In this document: piece by piece, positions 16,123-23,136 of the stretch
Position numbering within the stretch: position 1 is the stretch's first letter
Layout of the letters: each line of letters begins with the position of its first letter
Source of the DNA: Acidimicrobiia bacterium
GTDB lineage: Bacteria; Actinomycetota; Acidimicrobiia; Spongiisociales; UBA5794
Reading direction: 5' to 3'
NCBI GenBank assembly: GCA_013695075.1
Contig: JACDBE010000061.1
Coordinates: 1-30,107 of the forward strand
Length of the DNA: 30,107 bases
Notes under the pieces: generated by a model
Databases searched by the model: none
Seen by the model: only the letters and a program-made list of their open reading frames with translations
What the model was told of the DNA's origin: nothing
Translations under genes and position numbers: made by a program

Positions 16123-16128
16123 ATGATA
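16123..16128 (-). promoter_or_regulatory. Leaderless -10 (TATCAT) of the mazEF-like operon
   Basis: TATCAT on the minus strand is followed by exactly 6 nt and ATG 16116. It chooses this start over the ATG 6 nt earlier. Confidence 0.5.
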
Positions 16129-16139
16129 GCCCTAGGGCT
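16128..16139. promoter_or_regulatory. Palindromic operator candidate of mazEF-like operon
   Basis: AGCCCTAGGGCT is a perfect 12-bp palindrome touching the upstream edge of the -10 box, in the -10/-35 spacer. The position suits autorepression by the ribbon-helix-helix antitoxin. It also lies about 37 bp upstream of the divergent promoter at 16176. Confidence 0.5.
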
Positions 16140-16175
16140 CTACACCCCCGGGACTTCGGATCCCAGGAGTCCACG

Positions 16176-16181
16176 TAGGCT
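16176..16181 (+). promoter_or_regulatory. Leaderless -10 (TAGGCT) of the deiodinase-like gene
   Basis: TAGGCT is followed by exactly 6 nt and ATG 16188, which selects this ATG over the TTG one codon earlier. Confidence 0.55.
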
Positions 16182-16187
16182 CGGTTG

Positions 16188-16853
16188 ATGCCATTGCCAA
16201 CCATCCCCTATCGACCACCCCGGTTGCCCGAGGACGAGATGCGTCGGCGCGGAGGGGACTTTCTTGCCGAGATGGACCGCCGTCGCAGCGTGCGGATGTT
16301 CAGCACCGACCCGGTGCCGCGGGACCTGGTGGAGCTGGCGGTGCGCACCGCTTCCACCGCCCCCTCGGGTGCCCACATGCAACCGTGGACCTTCGTGATC
16401 AGCGGGAAGCCGGAGGTGAAGCGACGCATCCGGCTCGCTGCCGAGGAAGAGGAGCGGATCAACTACCAGGGTGGGCGGTTACCGGCGCATTGGCGAGCGG
16501 CCCTGGAGCCGCTCGGTACCGACTGGCACAAGCCATACCTGGAGACGGTGCCCTGGATCGTGGTCCTGTTCGAGCAGCGCTACCGGGTGGGGGCCGACGG
16601 TGTCCGACGGCACCACTACTACGTGAAGGAGAGCGTCGGCATCGCCGCCGGGCTGTTCCTCGCCGCCATCCACCACATGGGGCTGGCCACCCTCACCCAC
16701 ACCCCGAGCCCGATGGCGTTCCTCACCGGGCTACTGCGCCGGCCCGAGAACGAGCGGCCCATGTGCCTGTTCCCGATCGGGTATCCGGCGGCCGACTGCA
16801 TGGTCCCCGACCTGGCCCGTAAACCCCTGTCGGAGGTCATGGTCGAGGTGTGA
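16188..16853 (+). CDS. Nitroreductase-superfamily flavoprotein, iodotyrosine-deiodinase-like
   Basis: A 221-residue FMN enzyme. RRSVRMFS (32-39), APSGAHMQPWTF (58-69) and the C-terminal GYPAAD and RKPLSEV fit the iodotyrosine deiodinase (IYD) branch of nitroreductases. The IYD substrate triad is present: Glu89 and Tyr93 (EERINY) and Lys115 (DWHKPYLE), as is the YYVKESVGIAAGLFLAAIHHMG helix region in which many residues match. The loop before HWRAAL is one residue longer than in the mammalian enzyme from memory. Unlike the animal protein it has no membrane anchor. Reductive removal of halide from halotyrosine or similar phenols is the likely role; the natural bacterial substrate is unsettled. 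Confidence 0.8.
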   Translation: MPLPTIPYRPPRLPEDEMRRRGGDFLAEMDRRRSVRMFSTDPVPRDLVELAVRTASTAPSGAHMQPWTFVISGKPEVKRRIRLAAEEEERINYQGGRLPAHWRAALEPLGTDWHKPYLETVPWIVVLFEQRYRVGADGVRRHHYYVKESVGIAAGLFLAAIHHMGLATLTHTPSPMAFLTGLLRRPENERPMCLFPIGYPAADCMVPDLARKPLSEVMVEV

Positions 16854-16882
16854 CTTCGATCCGACAGCCCAGTGGGCGCCGG

Positions 16883-16888
16883 TAGCCT
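16883..16888 (+). promoter_or_regulatory. -10 (TAGCCT) upstream of sixA
   Basis: TAGCCT is followed by exactly 6 nt and an ATG at 16895, which opens a 4-codon frame (MENG, stop at 16909) rather than sixA. The sixA GTG at 16906 lies 11 nt into the predicted transcript. Confidence 0.5.
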
Positions 16889-16894
16889 CCGCCG

Positions 16895-16909
16895 ATGGAG
16901 AACGGGTGA
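16895..16909 (+). CDS. Possible 4-codon leaderless upstream ORF of sixA
   Basis: ATG GAG AAC GGG TGA starts where the leaderless promoter geometry predicts translation to begin. Its TGA overlaps the GTG of sixA (GTGA, 16906-16909), the same arrangement used for coupling elsewhere in this window. The GGAG within it could equally be an ordinary ribosome binding site 5 nt before GTG 16906, so the mini-ORF may be incidental. Confidence 0.25.
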   Translation: MENG

Positions 16910-17403
16910 AGCAACTCCTGGTGATGCGCCACGGCAAGTCGGACTGGTCCGCCGGCGGCACCGCCGACCACGACCGTCCCCTCAACCGGCGGGGGGTGGC
17001 GTCGGCGAAGACGATGGGTGAAGTCCTCACCGCCGCCGGGCTCCAACCCGACCTGGTGATCACCTCGAGCGCCCGCCGAGCCCGCACCACCGCCCAGCTG
17101 GTCGCCGAGGCAGGAGGCTGGTCGGCTCCGATCACCGCAGACGACCGCCTGTACTACTGCCACGTCGCCGATGTGCTCGCCGTCATCGGCGAGACACCCG
17201 ATGCGGTGCAACGGCTGATGGTGGTGGGGCACCAACCCATCTGGGGGGCGTTGGTGGCACATCTCACCGGGGCTTCGACGGCGATGCGCACCGCCGCCGT
17301 GGCCGTCATCGACCTGATGCTGGGGGCATCGTGGGCCAACGACGGCGACGTCTCCGGCGAGCTGGTGGCCCTGCTACAGCCTCGCCACTTCGCCGCAGGC
17401 TGA
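16906..17403 (+). CDS. sixA: Histidine phosphatase, SixA-like
   Basis: A 165-residue histidine-phosphatase-superfamily protein of the SixA type, which removes phosphate from phosphohistidine or small phospho-substrates. The catalytic RHG is at residues 8-10 (MRHGKSDW), with HDRPLNRRG near 22-30, the second Arg in TSSARRARTTAQ and the second His in VVGHQPIWG near residue 107. This short form with only the core domain fits SixA. GTG 16906 is chosen because the RHG strand must be at the N-terminus and the ATG at 16895 runs into a stop after four codons. The target protein is unknown; no phosphotransfer gene is adjacent. Confidence 0.8.
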   Translation: MKQLLVMRHGKSDWSAGGTADHDRPLNRRGVASAKTMGEVLTAAGLQPDLVITSSARRARTTAQLVAEAGGWSAPITADDRLYYCHVADVLAVIGETPDAVQRLMVVGHQPIWGALVAHLTGASTAMRTAAVAVIDLMLGASWANDGDVSGELVALLQPRHFAAG

Positions 17404-17437
17404 CCTCACCAGGACGTCGCCGGAACGGCGCAAAACC

Positions 17438-17443
17438 TAGACT
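17438..17443 (+). promoter_or_regulatory. Predicted -10 (TAGACT) of the cupin gene
   Basis: TAGACT is followed by 7 nt and GTG 17451, selecting this start 40 codons inside a longer open frame. Confidence 0.45.
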
Positions 17444-17450
17444 GGACCCA

Positions 17451-17900
17451 GTGAGCGACAACAACATTGAATCTATGGGCTGGGTCGGCAATGTCGAGGA
17501 GGCCACCGTCGACAACACCGACTTTCGCCGTGTCCTGTTCACCGGGGCCAACGTGCAGCTGACGGTGATGTCGCTGGCGCCAGGGGAGAACATCGGGTGG
17601 GAGATGCACGAGCACCTCGACCAGTTCCTCCGCATCGAATCCGGGACGGCCGCCCTGCGACTGGGCCGCACCGGCGACGCCGTCGACGAGGAGCACGACC
17701 TGTCCGATGACTGGGCGATGGTGGTCCCCGGTGGAACGTGGCACGACGTGGTGAACACCGGACAGGCTCATCTAAAGCTGTACTCCATCTACGCACCGCC
17801 CGATCATCCGGACGGTACGGTGCATCGCACCAAGGCCGACGCCGAGGCCGACGAACAGGACCAGCCCGACCACCATGGCGAGGATCCGGCCGGCGACTGA
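17451..17900 (+). CDS. Small cupin-domain protein
   Basis: A 149-residue single-cupin protein. Cupin motif 1 appears at about 49-65 (GWEMHEHLDQFLRIESG), giving His53 and His55 as metal ligands, with Gln58 where many cupins have Glu. Motif 2 is VVPGGTWHDVVNTG with the third His. Such cupins resemble the stand-alone phosphomannose-isomerase-like group; the substrate is unknown. The C-terminal 25 residues are acidic and probably disordered (ADAEADEQDQPDHHGEDP). The GTG at 17451 is supported by TAGACT 7 nt upstream and by the start of the fold. The upstream 40 open codons overlap sixA and are not counted. Confidence 0.75.
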   Translation: MSDNNIESMGWVGNVEEATVDNTDFRRVLFTGANVQLTVMSLAPGENIGWEMHEHLDQFLRIESGTAALRLGRTGDAVDEEHDLSDDWAMVVPGGTWHDVVNTGQAHLKLYSIYAPPDHPDGTVHRTKADAEADEQDQPDHHGEDPAGD

Positions 17901-17986
17901 CCGGAGGGCGATGCCAGCGGCCTGCCGCACTTGAGGCCGGGGCAGCCATGTCGTAGTGAGCGGTCCACCGCTGGCCGCCGGCGACG

Positions 17987-17992
17987 TACCAT
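17987..17992 (+). promoter_or_regulatory. Possible -10 (TACCAT) of the TPP enzyme-aldolase operon
   Basis: TACCAT lies 30 nt before ATG 18023, giving a leader of about 24 nt that includes GAGGG next to the start. A short hairpin (GCGGT-CC-ACCGC, 17960-17971) precedes it. Nothing else is seen in 17901-18022. Confidence 0.3.
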
Positions 17993-18022
17993 CCCCGCAG
18001 CGGCGACGAACGGTCGAGGGAC

Positions 18023-19642
18023 ATGGGAAAGATCCACGGAGGGCGGCTAGTGGCCCGGGCGCTGCGGGCCGAAGGGGTCGACGCCCTGTTCACCCTCACC
18101 GGTGGGCACATCGTGCCGCTGCTCGACGGCTGTGTCGAGGAGGGGATACGGATCGTCGACGTCCGTCACGAGGAGACCGCAGGCCACGCCGCCGAGGCCT
18201 ACTCCCGGCTCACCGGCCGGCTGGGGGTGGCGGCGGTGACGGCGGCCCCGGGGGTCACCAACCTGGTCACGGCGGTGATGAACGCCTACCAGTCCTCGAC
18301 GCCGATGCTGGTCATCGGGGGCAGGCACCTCATCCGCCAGGAGCATGCCGGCGGGCTGCAGGAGATGAACCACCCCCCCATCTTCGCCTCGATCACCAAG
18401 CTGGCCACCACCGCCTGGGAGACGTCCCGGCTGGCCGACTACATCGCCATCGCCGCCCGCCACGCCTTTTCCGGGCGGGGTGGCCCGGTGTTCCTCGACA
18501 TCCCGCTCGATGTGCAATCGGGTCTGGTCGACGACGGCACCCCGTTGCCCACCGGGTACCGGGCCACCGAGCCCATCGGCGCCGACCAGCAGACCGTGGA
18601 CCGCATCGCCGCCGCCCTCGCCAGCGCGCAGCATCCGGTGATCTTCGCCGGTGGTGGGGTCCGGGGCGATGGGGCAACGGCACTGCTCACCGTCGCCGAG
18701 ATGTTCGACACCCCGGTGTTCCTCAACGCCGGGGCTCGCGGCGCAATGCCCGCCGGGCATCGGCTGCTGGGGAGCCTGACCCGCTCCCGGGCGTTCGCCG
18801 ATGCCGACGTGGTGCTCGCCCTCCAGGTCGACTGGGACTTCCGCACCGGGTACGGGCGCAAAATCGCCGACACCGCCACGGTCATCCAGGTGGACCCCGA
18901 GCCCACCAGGTTGGGATGGAACCGTCCCGCCCACCACGCCGTGGTGGCCGACCCGGGCCGGCTGCTGGCCCAGCTCGCCAAGTCGGACCGGAGCCGGGCT
19001 GCGAGCGGATGGGCCGAAGAGGTCGCCGCCGCCGAGGCGGAGGCCCGCACCGCCGCCGAGGCGGAGGCGGCCAGCGACGCAGTGCCCATCGCCCCGCAGC
19101 GCTTCGCCCGCGAGGTGGGCGCCTTCTTCGGTGAGGACGCCATCGTCGCCGTCGACGGCGGCGACATCGTGGCCACCACGGCACGGTGGATCACGGTGAC
19201 CAGCCCAGGCCACCTCCTCGAACCGGGTCCGGCCGGCACGCTGGGCACCGGCCCTGGATTCGCCCTGGCGGCCAAGGTGGTCGCCCCCGACCGGACGGTG
19301 GGGATCGTCTTCGGCGACGGCGGCTTCGGGTTCAACGGCTTCGAGTACGACACCTTCGTCCGCCACCGGCTCCCCATCATCGGGGTAATGGGCAACGACG
19401 GGGTGTGGAACAACATTAAGACCTTCCACCGCATGTTCTATCCCGACCGGGTGGTGGCCGCCGACCTGGGGCGACGCCCCTACCACGACGTCGTCACCGC
19501 TCTGGGGGGCCACGGCGAGCTGGTGGAGGAACCGGCGCAACTGCGACCGGCCCTCGACCGGGCCCGGGCCAGCGGCAGGCCGGCGCTGGTCAACGTCCAC
19601 ATCGCCGAGACCATGCGCGCCTCCAGCAACTACGCCGGGTGA
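18023..19642 (+). CDS. Thiamine-diphosphate enzyme, acetolactate-synthase (IlvG/IlvB)-like
   Basis: A 539-residue three-domain ThDP enzyme. N-terminal domain: LFTLTGGHIVPLLDG and the cofactor-activating Glu50 in VRHEETAGHAAEAYSR. Middle domain: PVIFAGGGVRGDGA. C-terminal ThDP motif: GDGGFGFNGFEYDTF then GVMGND (about 430-462), with ND in the metal-ligand position. The overall order matches acetolactate-synthase-like proteins such as mycobacterial IlvG, but no regulatory subunit is next to it and the substrate-pocket residues were not assigned, so 2-hydroxyacyl-CoA lyase or another carboligase/lyase is possible. A helical Ala/Glu-rich linker (AEEVAAAEAEARTAAEAEAA) joins the domains. It overlaps the threonine aldolase gene by 4 bp. 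Confidence 0.8.
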   Translation: MGKIHGGRLVARALRAEGVDALFTLTGGHIVPLLDGCVEEGIRIVDVRHEETAGHAAEAYSRLTGRLGVAAVTAAPGVTNLVTAVMNAYQSSTPMLVIGGRHLIRQEHAGGLQEMNHPPIFASITKLATTAWETSRLADYIAIAARHAFSGRGGPVFLDIPLDVQSGLVDDGTPLPTGYRATEPIGADQQTVDRIAAALASAQHPVIFAGGGVRGDGATALLTVAEMFDTPVFLNAGARGAMPAGHRLLGSLTRSRAFADADVVLALQVDWDFRTGYGRKIADTATVIQVDPEPTRLGWNRPAHHAVVADPGRLLAQLAKSDRSRAASGWAEEVAAAEAEARTAAEAEAASDAVPIAPQRFAREVGAFFGEDAIVAVDGGDIVATTARWITVTSPGHLLEPGPAGTLGTGPGFALAAKVVAPDRTVGIVFGDGGFGFNGFEYDTFVRHRLPIIGVMGNDGVWNNIKTFHRMFYPDRVVAADLGRRPYHDVVTALGGHGELVEEPAQLRPALDRARASGRPALVNVHIAETMRASSNYAG

Positions 19643-20700
19643 CGCCCATGCCCGATGACCGGCTGGTCGACCTCCGCTCGGACACCATCACCCGCCCCAC
19701 CGCCGACATGCGCCGGGTCATCGCCGAGGCCGAGGTAGGAGACGACGTCTACCACGACGACCCTTCGGTGCTCGCCCTGGAGCGGCGGGTGGCCGATCTG
19801 CTGGGCAAGGACGACGCCATGTATGTGCCGTCCGGGACCATGTCCAACCAGGTGGCCATCCGGGTCCACACCGAGCCGGGCGATGTGGTGCTCGCCGCCG
19901 TTGACGCCCACATCCACATCCACGAGATGGGGGCGCCTTACGCCCTCTCCGGGGTCACCATGCGGTTCCTCGACGGGCGTCGGGGGACCTTCGGCCCGAA
20001 GGCGGTGGCCGAGGCCGTGCCGCAGCCGTCTCCGGCGGTGCCCGCCTCCCTGTACCAGCCGATCACCCTGCTGTGCGTGGAGAACACCCACAATGCCGCC
20101 GGCGGCGCGGTGTGGCCACCCGACCAGCTCTCCGCAGTAGCCGCCGAGGGGCGGCGGCTGCGCATCTCCACCCACATGGACGGGGCTCGGTTGTGGAACG
20201 CCGCCGTCGCCTCGGGAACGAACGAGGCCGCGCTCGCCGCCGGGTACGACACCGTCAGCGTGTGCTTCTCCAAGGGGCTGGGCGCCCCCATGGGGTCGGC
20301 GCTGGTGGGCCGCCAGCACCTCATCGACCGGGGCCGCCGCTTCAAGCAGATGTTTGGCGGCGGTTTCCGCCAGGCCGGACTGATGGCGGCCGCCGCCCGC
20401 TACGCCGTTGACCACCACCGCGCCCGGCTGGCGGACGACCATGCCAACGCCGCCAGGCTCGCTGCCGGCATCGCCGAGACCCCCGGGCTGCTGATAGACA
20501 CCTCGGCGGTGGAGACCAACATGGTCTACTTCGACGTGCTCTCCATGCCCGCCGCCGAGTTCGTCGATCGGTGCTCCGCCCACGGGGTCATGGTGCTCCC
20601 CCATTCGATGTCGGGCGTCAGGGCGGTGACCAACCTGGAGGTGGACGCCCGCGACATAGACCGGGCCCTGGTGGTCATGGACAAGGTGGCATCGAGCTGA
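19639..20700 (+). CDS. ltaE: Low-specificity L-threonine aldolase
   Basis: A 353-residue fold-type I PLP enzyme cleaving L-threonine or allo-threonine to glycine and acetaldehyde. It shows VDLRSDTITRPT near the N-terminus, the GDDVYHDDPSV segment, VPSGTMSNQVAI, CVENTHNAAGG, STHMDGARLWNAAV (with the PLP-binding Asp) and Lys212 in CFSKGLGAPMGSAL, all diagnostic. GTG 19639 overlaps the upstream TGA (GTGA), pointing to coupling with the ThDP enzyme; the ATG at 19648 is an alternative start. The pairing suggests a joint role in threonine or acetaldehyde metabolism, which is an inference. Confidence 0.85.
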   Translation: MTPMPDDRLVDLRSDTITRPTADMRRVIAEAEVGDDVYHDDPSVLALERRVADLLGKDDAMYVPSGTMSNQVAIRVHTEPGDVVLAAVDAHIHIHEMGAPYALSGVTMRFLDGRRGTFGPKAVAEAVPQPSPAVPASLYQPITLLCVENTHNAAGGAVWPPDQLSAVAAEGRRLRISTHMDGARLWNAAVASGTNEAALAAGYDTVSVCFSKGLGAPMGSALVGRQHLIDRGRRFKQMFGGGFRQAGLMAAAARYAVDHHRARLADDHANAARLAAGIAETPGLLIDTSAVETNMVYFDVLSMPAAEFVDRCSAHGVMVLPHSMSGVRAVTNLEVDARDIDRALVVMDKVASS

Positions 20701-20785
20701 ACCGCCGGGGGTGACGCCGGAGCCGGGCGACTCGGAGCCCCAGATGACGCCGTCGACCGGGCGATTGGCGTGCCTGGGCTACTCG

Positions 20786-21139
20786 TCAGATTCCCGGTCT
20801 GGCGGCTGCCTCTGCTCTGGCCTCGGACTCGGTGAGCTTGGCCCCGGTGGAGGCCAGCGACGCCCGCGCCCGGTCCAGTTGCTGGCGGAGCTGAACCACC
20901 TCGGCACGGGCCGAGGTGACGTCGGCGGTGGCGGTGTCCAGCTGGGCACTGACCGAGGCAAGGTCCTCCTCTGTAGAACTGAGCTGGGTGGCTTGGCGCT
21001 CGATGATCTCGGTCTGTTCCCGGCTGATCCTGTCGGCCACCGCCCACGGGCGGAGCAACCAACCGAGGGCGAATCCCACCAGAACGGCGGCGGCGCCCCA
21101 GGCGGTCAGCGTCGCCGTTGTCACCTCCACTGCCAGCAT
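20786..21139 (-). CDS. Single-pass membrane protein with coiled coil
   Basis: A 117-residue protein. One transmembrane helix lies at about 10-28 (TAWGAAAVLVGFALGWLL), then RPW and a long coiled coil of about 80 residues (REQTEIIERQATQLSSTEE, LDTATADVTSARAEVVQLRQ, LDRARASLASTGAKLTESEA). The design resembles small LapA- or DivIVA-like scaffold proteins, but no family is recognised. ATG 21139 has GGGAGG about 5 nt upstream; longer openings to 21298 show no membrane-protein character. It ends 85 bp after the aldolase stop (convergent). The gene is divergent from the glycosyltransferase. Confidence 0.65.
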   Translation of the reverse strand: MLAVEVTTATLTAWGAAAVLVGFALGWLLRPWAVADRISREQTEIIERQATQLSSTEEDLASVSAQLDTATADVTSARAEVVQLRQQLDRARASLASTGAKLTESEARAEAAARPGI

Positions 21140-21284
21140 GGGCCCTCCCGATCGGTGTGGCCGCGATCTTGCCACAGCGCCGGCTTGAATGATCGCTCCT
21201 GGAGGTATCGAGCGCCTAAGGTGCGGGACCGAACCGAACCGTGCACCCTGGCACGGGTCATCCCTGCGCGGGGGCTTCTGGCGA

Positions 21285-22202
21285 ATGTTGGCCATCAACG
21301 ATCAAACGACGCAGAGGCGAGCCCCCGGTTCCAACAGCCACCTGGTGGGGGTGGTGATCCCGACCCGCAACCGGCCGGCCGGGCTGCGTGCTGCGGTGAC
21401 CTCGGTACTGGACCAGGGGGATCCCCGCCTCGAGGTGGTCGTGGTGGACGAGGCCTCCGCTCCCAGCGCCGCCGAGTCGCTCGGTGACCTGGCCGCCCGG
21501 GTCGTCATAATCCGCAATGAGGTCCCCCGCGGCCCAGCCAGCGCCCGCAACCAGGGAGCGGCCAGCCTCACCAGCGACTTCGTGGCCTTCCTCGACGACG
21601 ACGACCGGTGGCTTCCTGGCAAGCTCGACGCCTTCCAGGCGACGGTGGCCACGGTCCCCGAGGCCAGCCTGGTTGTACACCGTACCGGGTGGATGGGGGC
21701 AGAACAGGACGGGACCGGCCGGCTGACGCTGGTGGCCGACCCGTTGAAGCGGATGCTCGCCTCCCAGCCGCCCCACCTTGACGGTGTGGTCGTCCGACGC
21801 GACCTGCATCAGGAGGTCTGCTTCGACGAGAGCCTCCCTGCCGCCGAGGACCTCGACTATCTGGTGAGGTTGGCATGGCGGGCGGTGGTGGTGGAGATCG
21901 ACCGGGTATTCGCCGTCCACGGCATCGCCGATCAGCCCTCGGACATCAGGGTCACCACCCGCATCGCCGGGCGGCGCCGCTTCGCCACCAAACATGCCGA
22001 ACTGCTGCGGGACCCGCGCTTCGGCGCCTTCCACTATGTCCGGCTCGGCCATCTCTATCGGCAGGCCGGACAACGGTGGCCGGCGATGGGGTCGTTCGTC
22101 CGGGCCATCCGCCTGCAACCGTCCTCCCGGCTGGCCTGGAAGGGACTGGCGAGAGCCGTGCTCCCCACCGCGGTGGCGGAGGCGCTGCGGAGGTCTCGTT
22201 GA
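21285..22202 (+). CDS. Family 2 glycosyltransferase
   Basis: A 305-residue GT-A fold glycosyltransferase of family GT2. It shows the N-terminal strand VGVVIPTRNRPAGLRAAV, the EVVVVDEAS turn, GPASARNQG, and the metal-binding acidic run in FLDDDDRWLPGKL (the DXD equivalent), then AAEDLDYLVRLAWR with the ED of the acceptor site. It should transfer a nucleotide-sugar residue to a cell-surface acceptor on the cytoplasmic side. ATG 21285 is chosen because the GT2 fold begins soon after; an ATG at 21189 would add 32 residues without similarity and neither start has a clear ribosome site. It overlaps the sulfotransferase gene by 4 bp (TTGA). Confidence 0.8.
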   Translation: MLAINDQTTQRRAPGSNSHLVGVVIPTRNRPAGLRAAVTSVLDQGDPRLEVVVVDEASAPSAAESLGDLAARVVIIRNEVPRGPASARNQGAASLTSDFVAFLDDDDRWLPGKLDAFQATVATVPEASLVVHRTGWMGAEQDGTGRLTLVADPLKRMLASQPPHLDGVVVRRDLHQEVCFDESLPAAEDLDYLVRLAWRAVVVEIDRVFAVHGIADQPSDIRVTTRIAGRRRFATKHAELLRDPRFGAFHYVRLGHLYRQAGQRWPAMGSFVRAIRLQPSSRLAWKGLARAVLPTAVAEALRRSR

Positions 22203-22999
22203 GCGCCGACCGGCGTTCACCAGTAGAGCGCCTGGTGGAGCTGTGCGGGCTCGATGTCAGCGGGCCGTCGACGGCCCCCCCCTTCTTCATCGTCGGGGCG
22301 GCTCGGTCGGGGACCACGTTGCTGCGAGTCCTGCTCGACAGCCATCCCCGCATCTCGGTAGGCCCGGAGACCAATGTGCTCCACCACTGGATCCAGGCGG
22401 TGGTCGACGCCAAGACGCTGCACAGTTACCCATACCACGACGACGAGCTGCTGGCCTATCCGGCGGCGGCGCTCGAACTGCTCCACCGCCGCTACATGGC
22501 GGAACGGGGCAAGGTTCGCTGGGGGGAGAAGACGCCCAACTACACCGTGGTCATCGACGAGATCATGCGGGTGTGGCCCGACGCCCTGTTCATCCACTGC
22601 ATCCGTGACGGCCGCGACGTGGTCTGCTCGATGGTGGACCGGTGGGGATGGCGAGCGGCGCCGGCCGCCCGGCAGTGGCGGCAGCGGGTGGAGGCGACCT
22701 TGGTGCAGGTGGACAAGCTCCCGCCCAGCCGCCACCTCGAGGTCCGCTACGAGGACCTGGTGATGGCGACCGAGCCGGTGGTGCGCCGGGTGTTGGACTT
22801 CCTGGGCGAGCCATGGGACCCGGCGGTGTTGGAGCAGGCCAGCGCCGACCACCACGGCGTCGTCGACGATGTCCCCGAGGCGCTCGATCTGGTGTCGGCC
22901 GCCAGCGTGGACCGATGGCGCACCGAGCTGGGCCCCCTCGACCGCTTCGTGGTCAATAGGGTGGCCGGCCCCACCCTGCGCCGACTCGGCTACCGGTAG
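22199..22999 (+). CDS. PAPS-dependent sulfotransferase
   Basis: A 266-residue sulfotransferase. FFIVGAARSGTTLLRVLLDS (about 29-48) is the 5'-phosphosulfate loop that binds PAPS, and FIHCIRDGRDVVCSM is the 3'-phosphate loop with Arg and Ser. The C-terminal FVVNRVAGPTLRRLGY is typical of the tail. The acceptor is probably a sugar or glycolipid in view of the partner glycosyltransferase. Start: TTG 22199 overlaps the upstream TGA (TTGA, 22199-22202) with GGAGG 5 nt before it, so the two are translated as a coupled pair. The frame is open further upstream inside the glycosyltransferase gene, but that is not expected to be used. Confidence 0.8.
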   Translation: MSADRRSPVERLVELCGLDVSGPSTAPPFFIVGAARSGTTLLRVLLDSHPRISVGPETNVLHHWIQAVVDAKTLHSYPYHDDELLAYPAAALELLHRRYMAERGKVRWGEKTPNYTVVIDEIMRVWPDALFIHCIRDGRDVVCSMVDRWGWRAAPAARQWRQRVEATLVQVDKLPPSRHLEVRYEDLVMATEPVVRRVLDFLGEPWDPAVLEQASADHHGVVDDVPEALDLVSAASVDRWRTELGPLDRFVVNRVAGPTLRRLGYR

Positions 23000-23039
23000 G
23001 CGGGCTCTCACCCAACCTAAGGTCGTGGCAGGTCGTGGC

Positions 23040-23061
23040 GACAGGTAATCCGCTGAAGTTG
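23040..23061. repeat. 22-nt dispersed repeat, copy 1
   Basis: GACAGGTAATCCGCTGA plus AGTTG at 23040-23061 recurs at 28434-28455 with one mismatch. It lies between the sulfotransferase and the UPF0173-like gene, directly after a 10-bp tandem repeat (GGTCGTGGCA/GGTCGTGGCG, 23021-23040). Confidence 0.6.
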
Positions 23062-23103
23062 AGTGGCCGAGGCTCGTCACCCTCACCCTCAGCGTCCCGC
23101 CCG

Positions 23104-23109
23104 TAGGAT
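23104..23109 (+). promoter_or_regulatory. Predicted -10 (TAGGAT) of the UPF0173-like gene
   Basis: TAGGAT lies 27 nt before ATG 23137 and is followed by a strong ribosome site (GAGGAGGAGG). This gene therefore has a leadered transcript. Confidence 0.35.
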
Positions 23110-23136
23110 CGTTCTCAGGGGAGGAGGAGGTAGGCG

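Noticed and set aside
16141..16187. Attachment site or tRNA 3' end near the toxin-antitoxin pairs
   Set aside because: No tRNA-like fold, integrase or flanking direct repeats could be found.
18047..19600. 517-residue open frame antisense to the ThDP enzyme
   Set aside because: Composition is that of a third-position GC shadow, with no domain, promoter or ribosome site; the plus-strand gene has all the ThDP motifs.
23021..23040. GGTCGTGGC tandem repeat as a CRISPR or VNTR
   Set aside because: There are only two 10-bp units, with no spacers or cas genes; it is too small to call an array.
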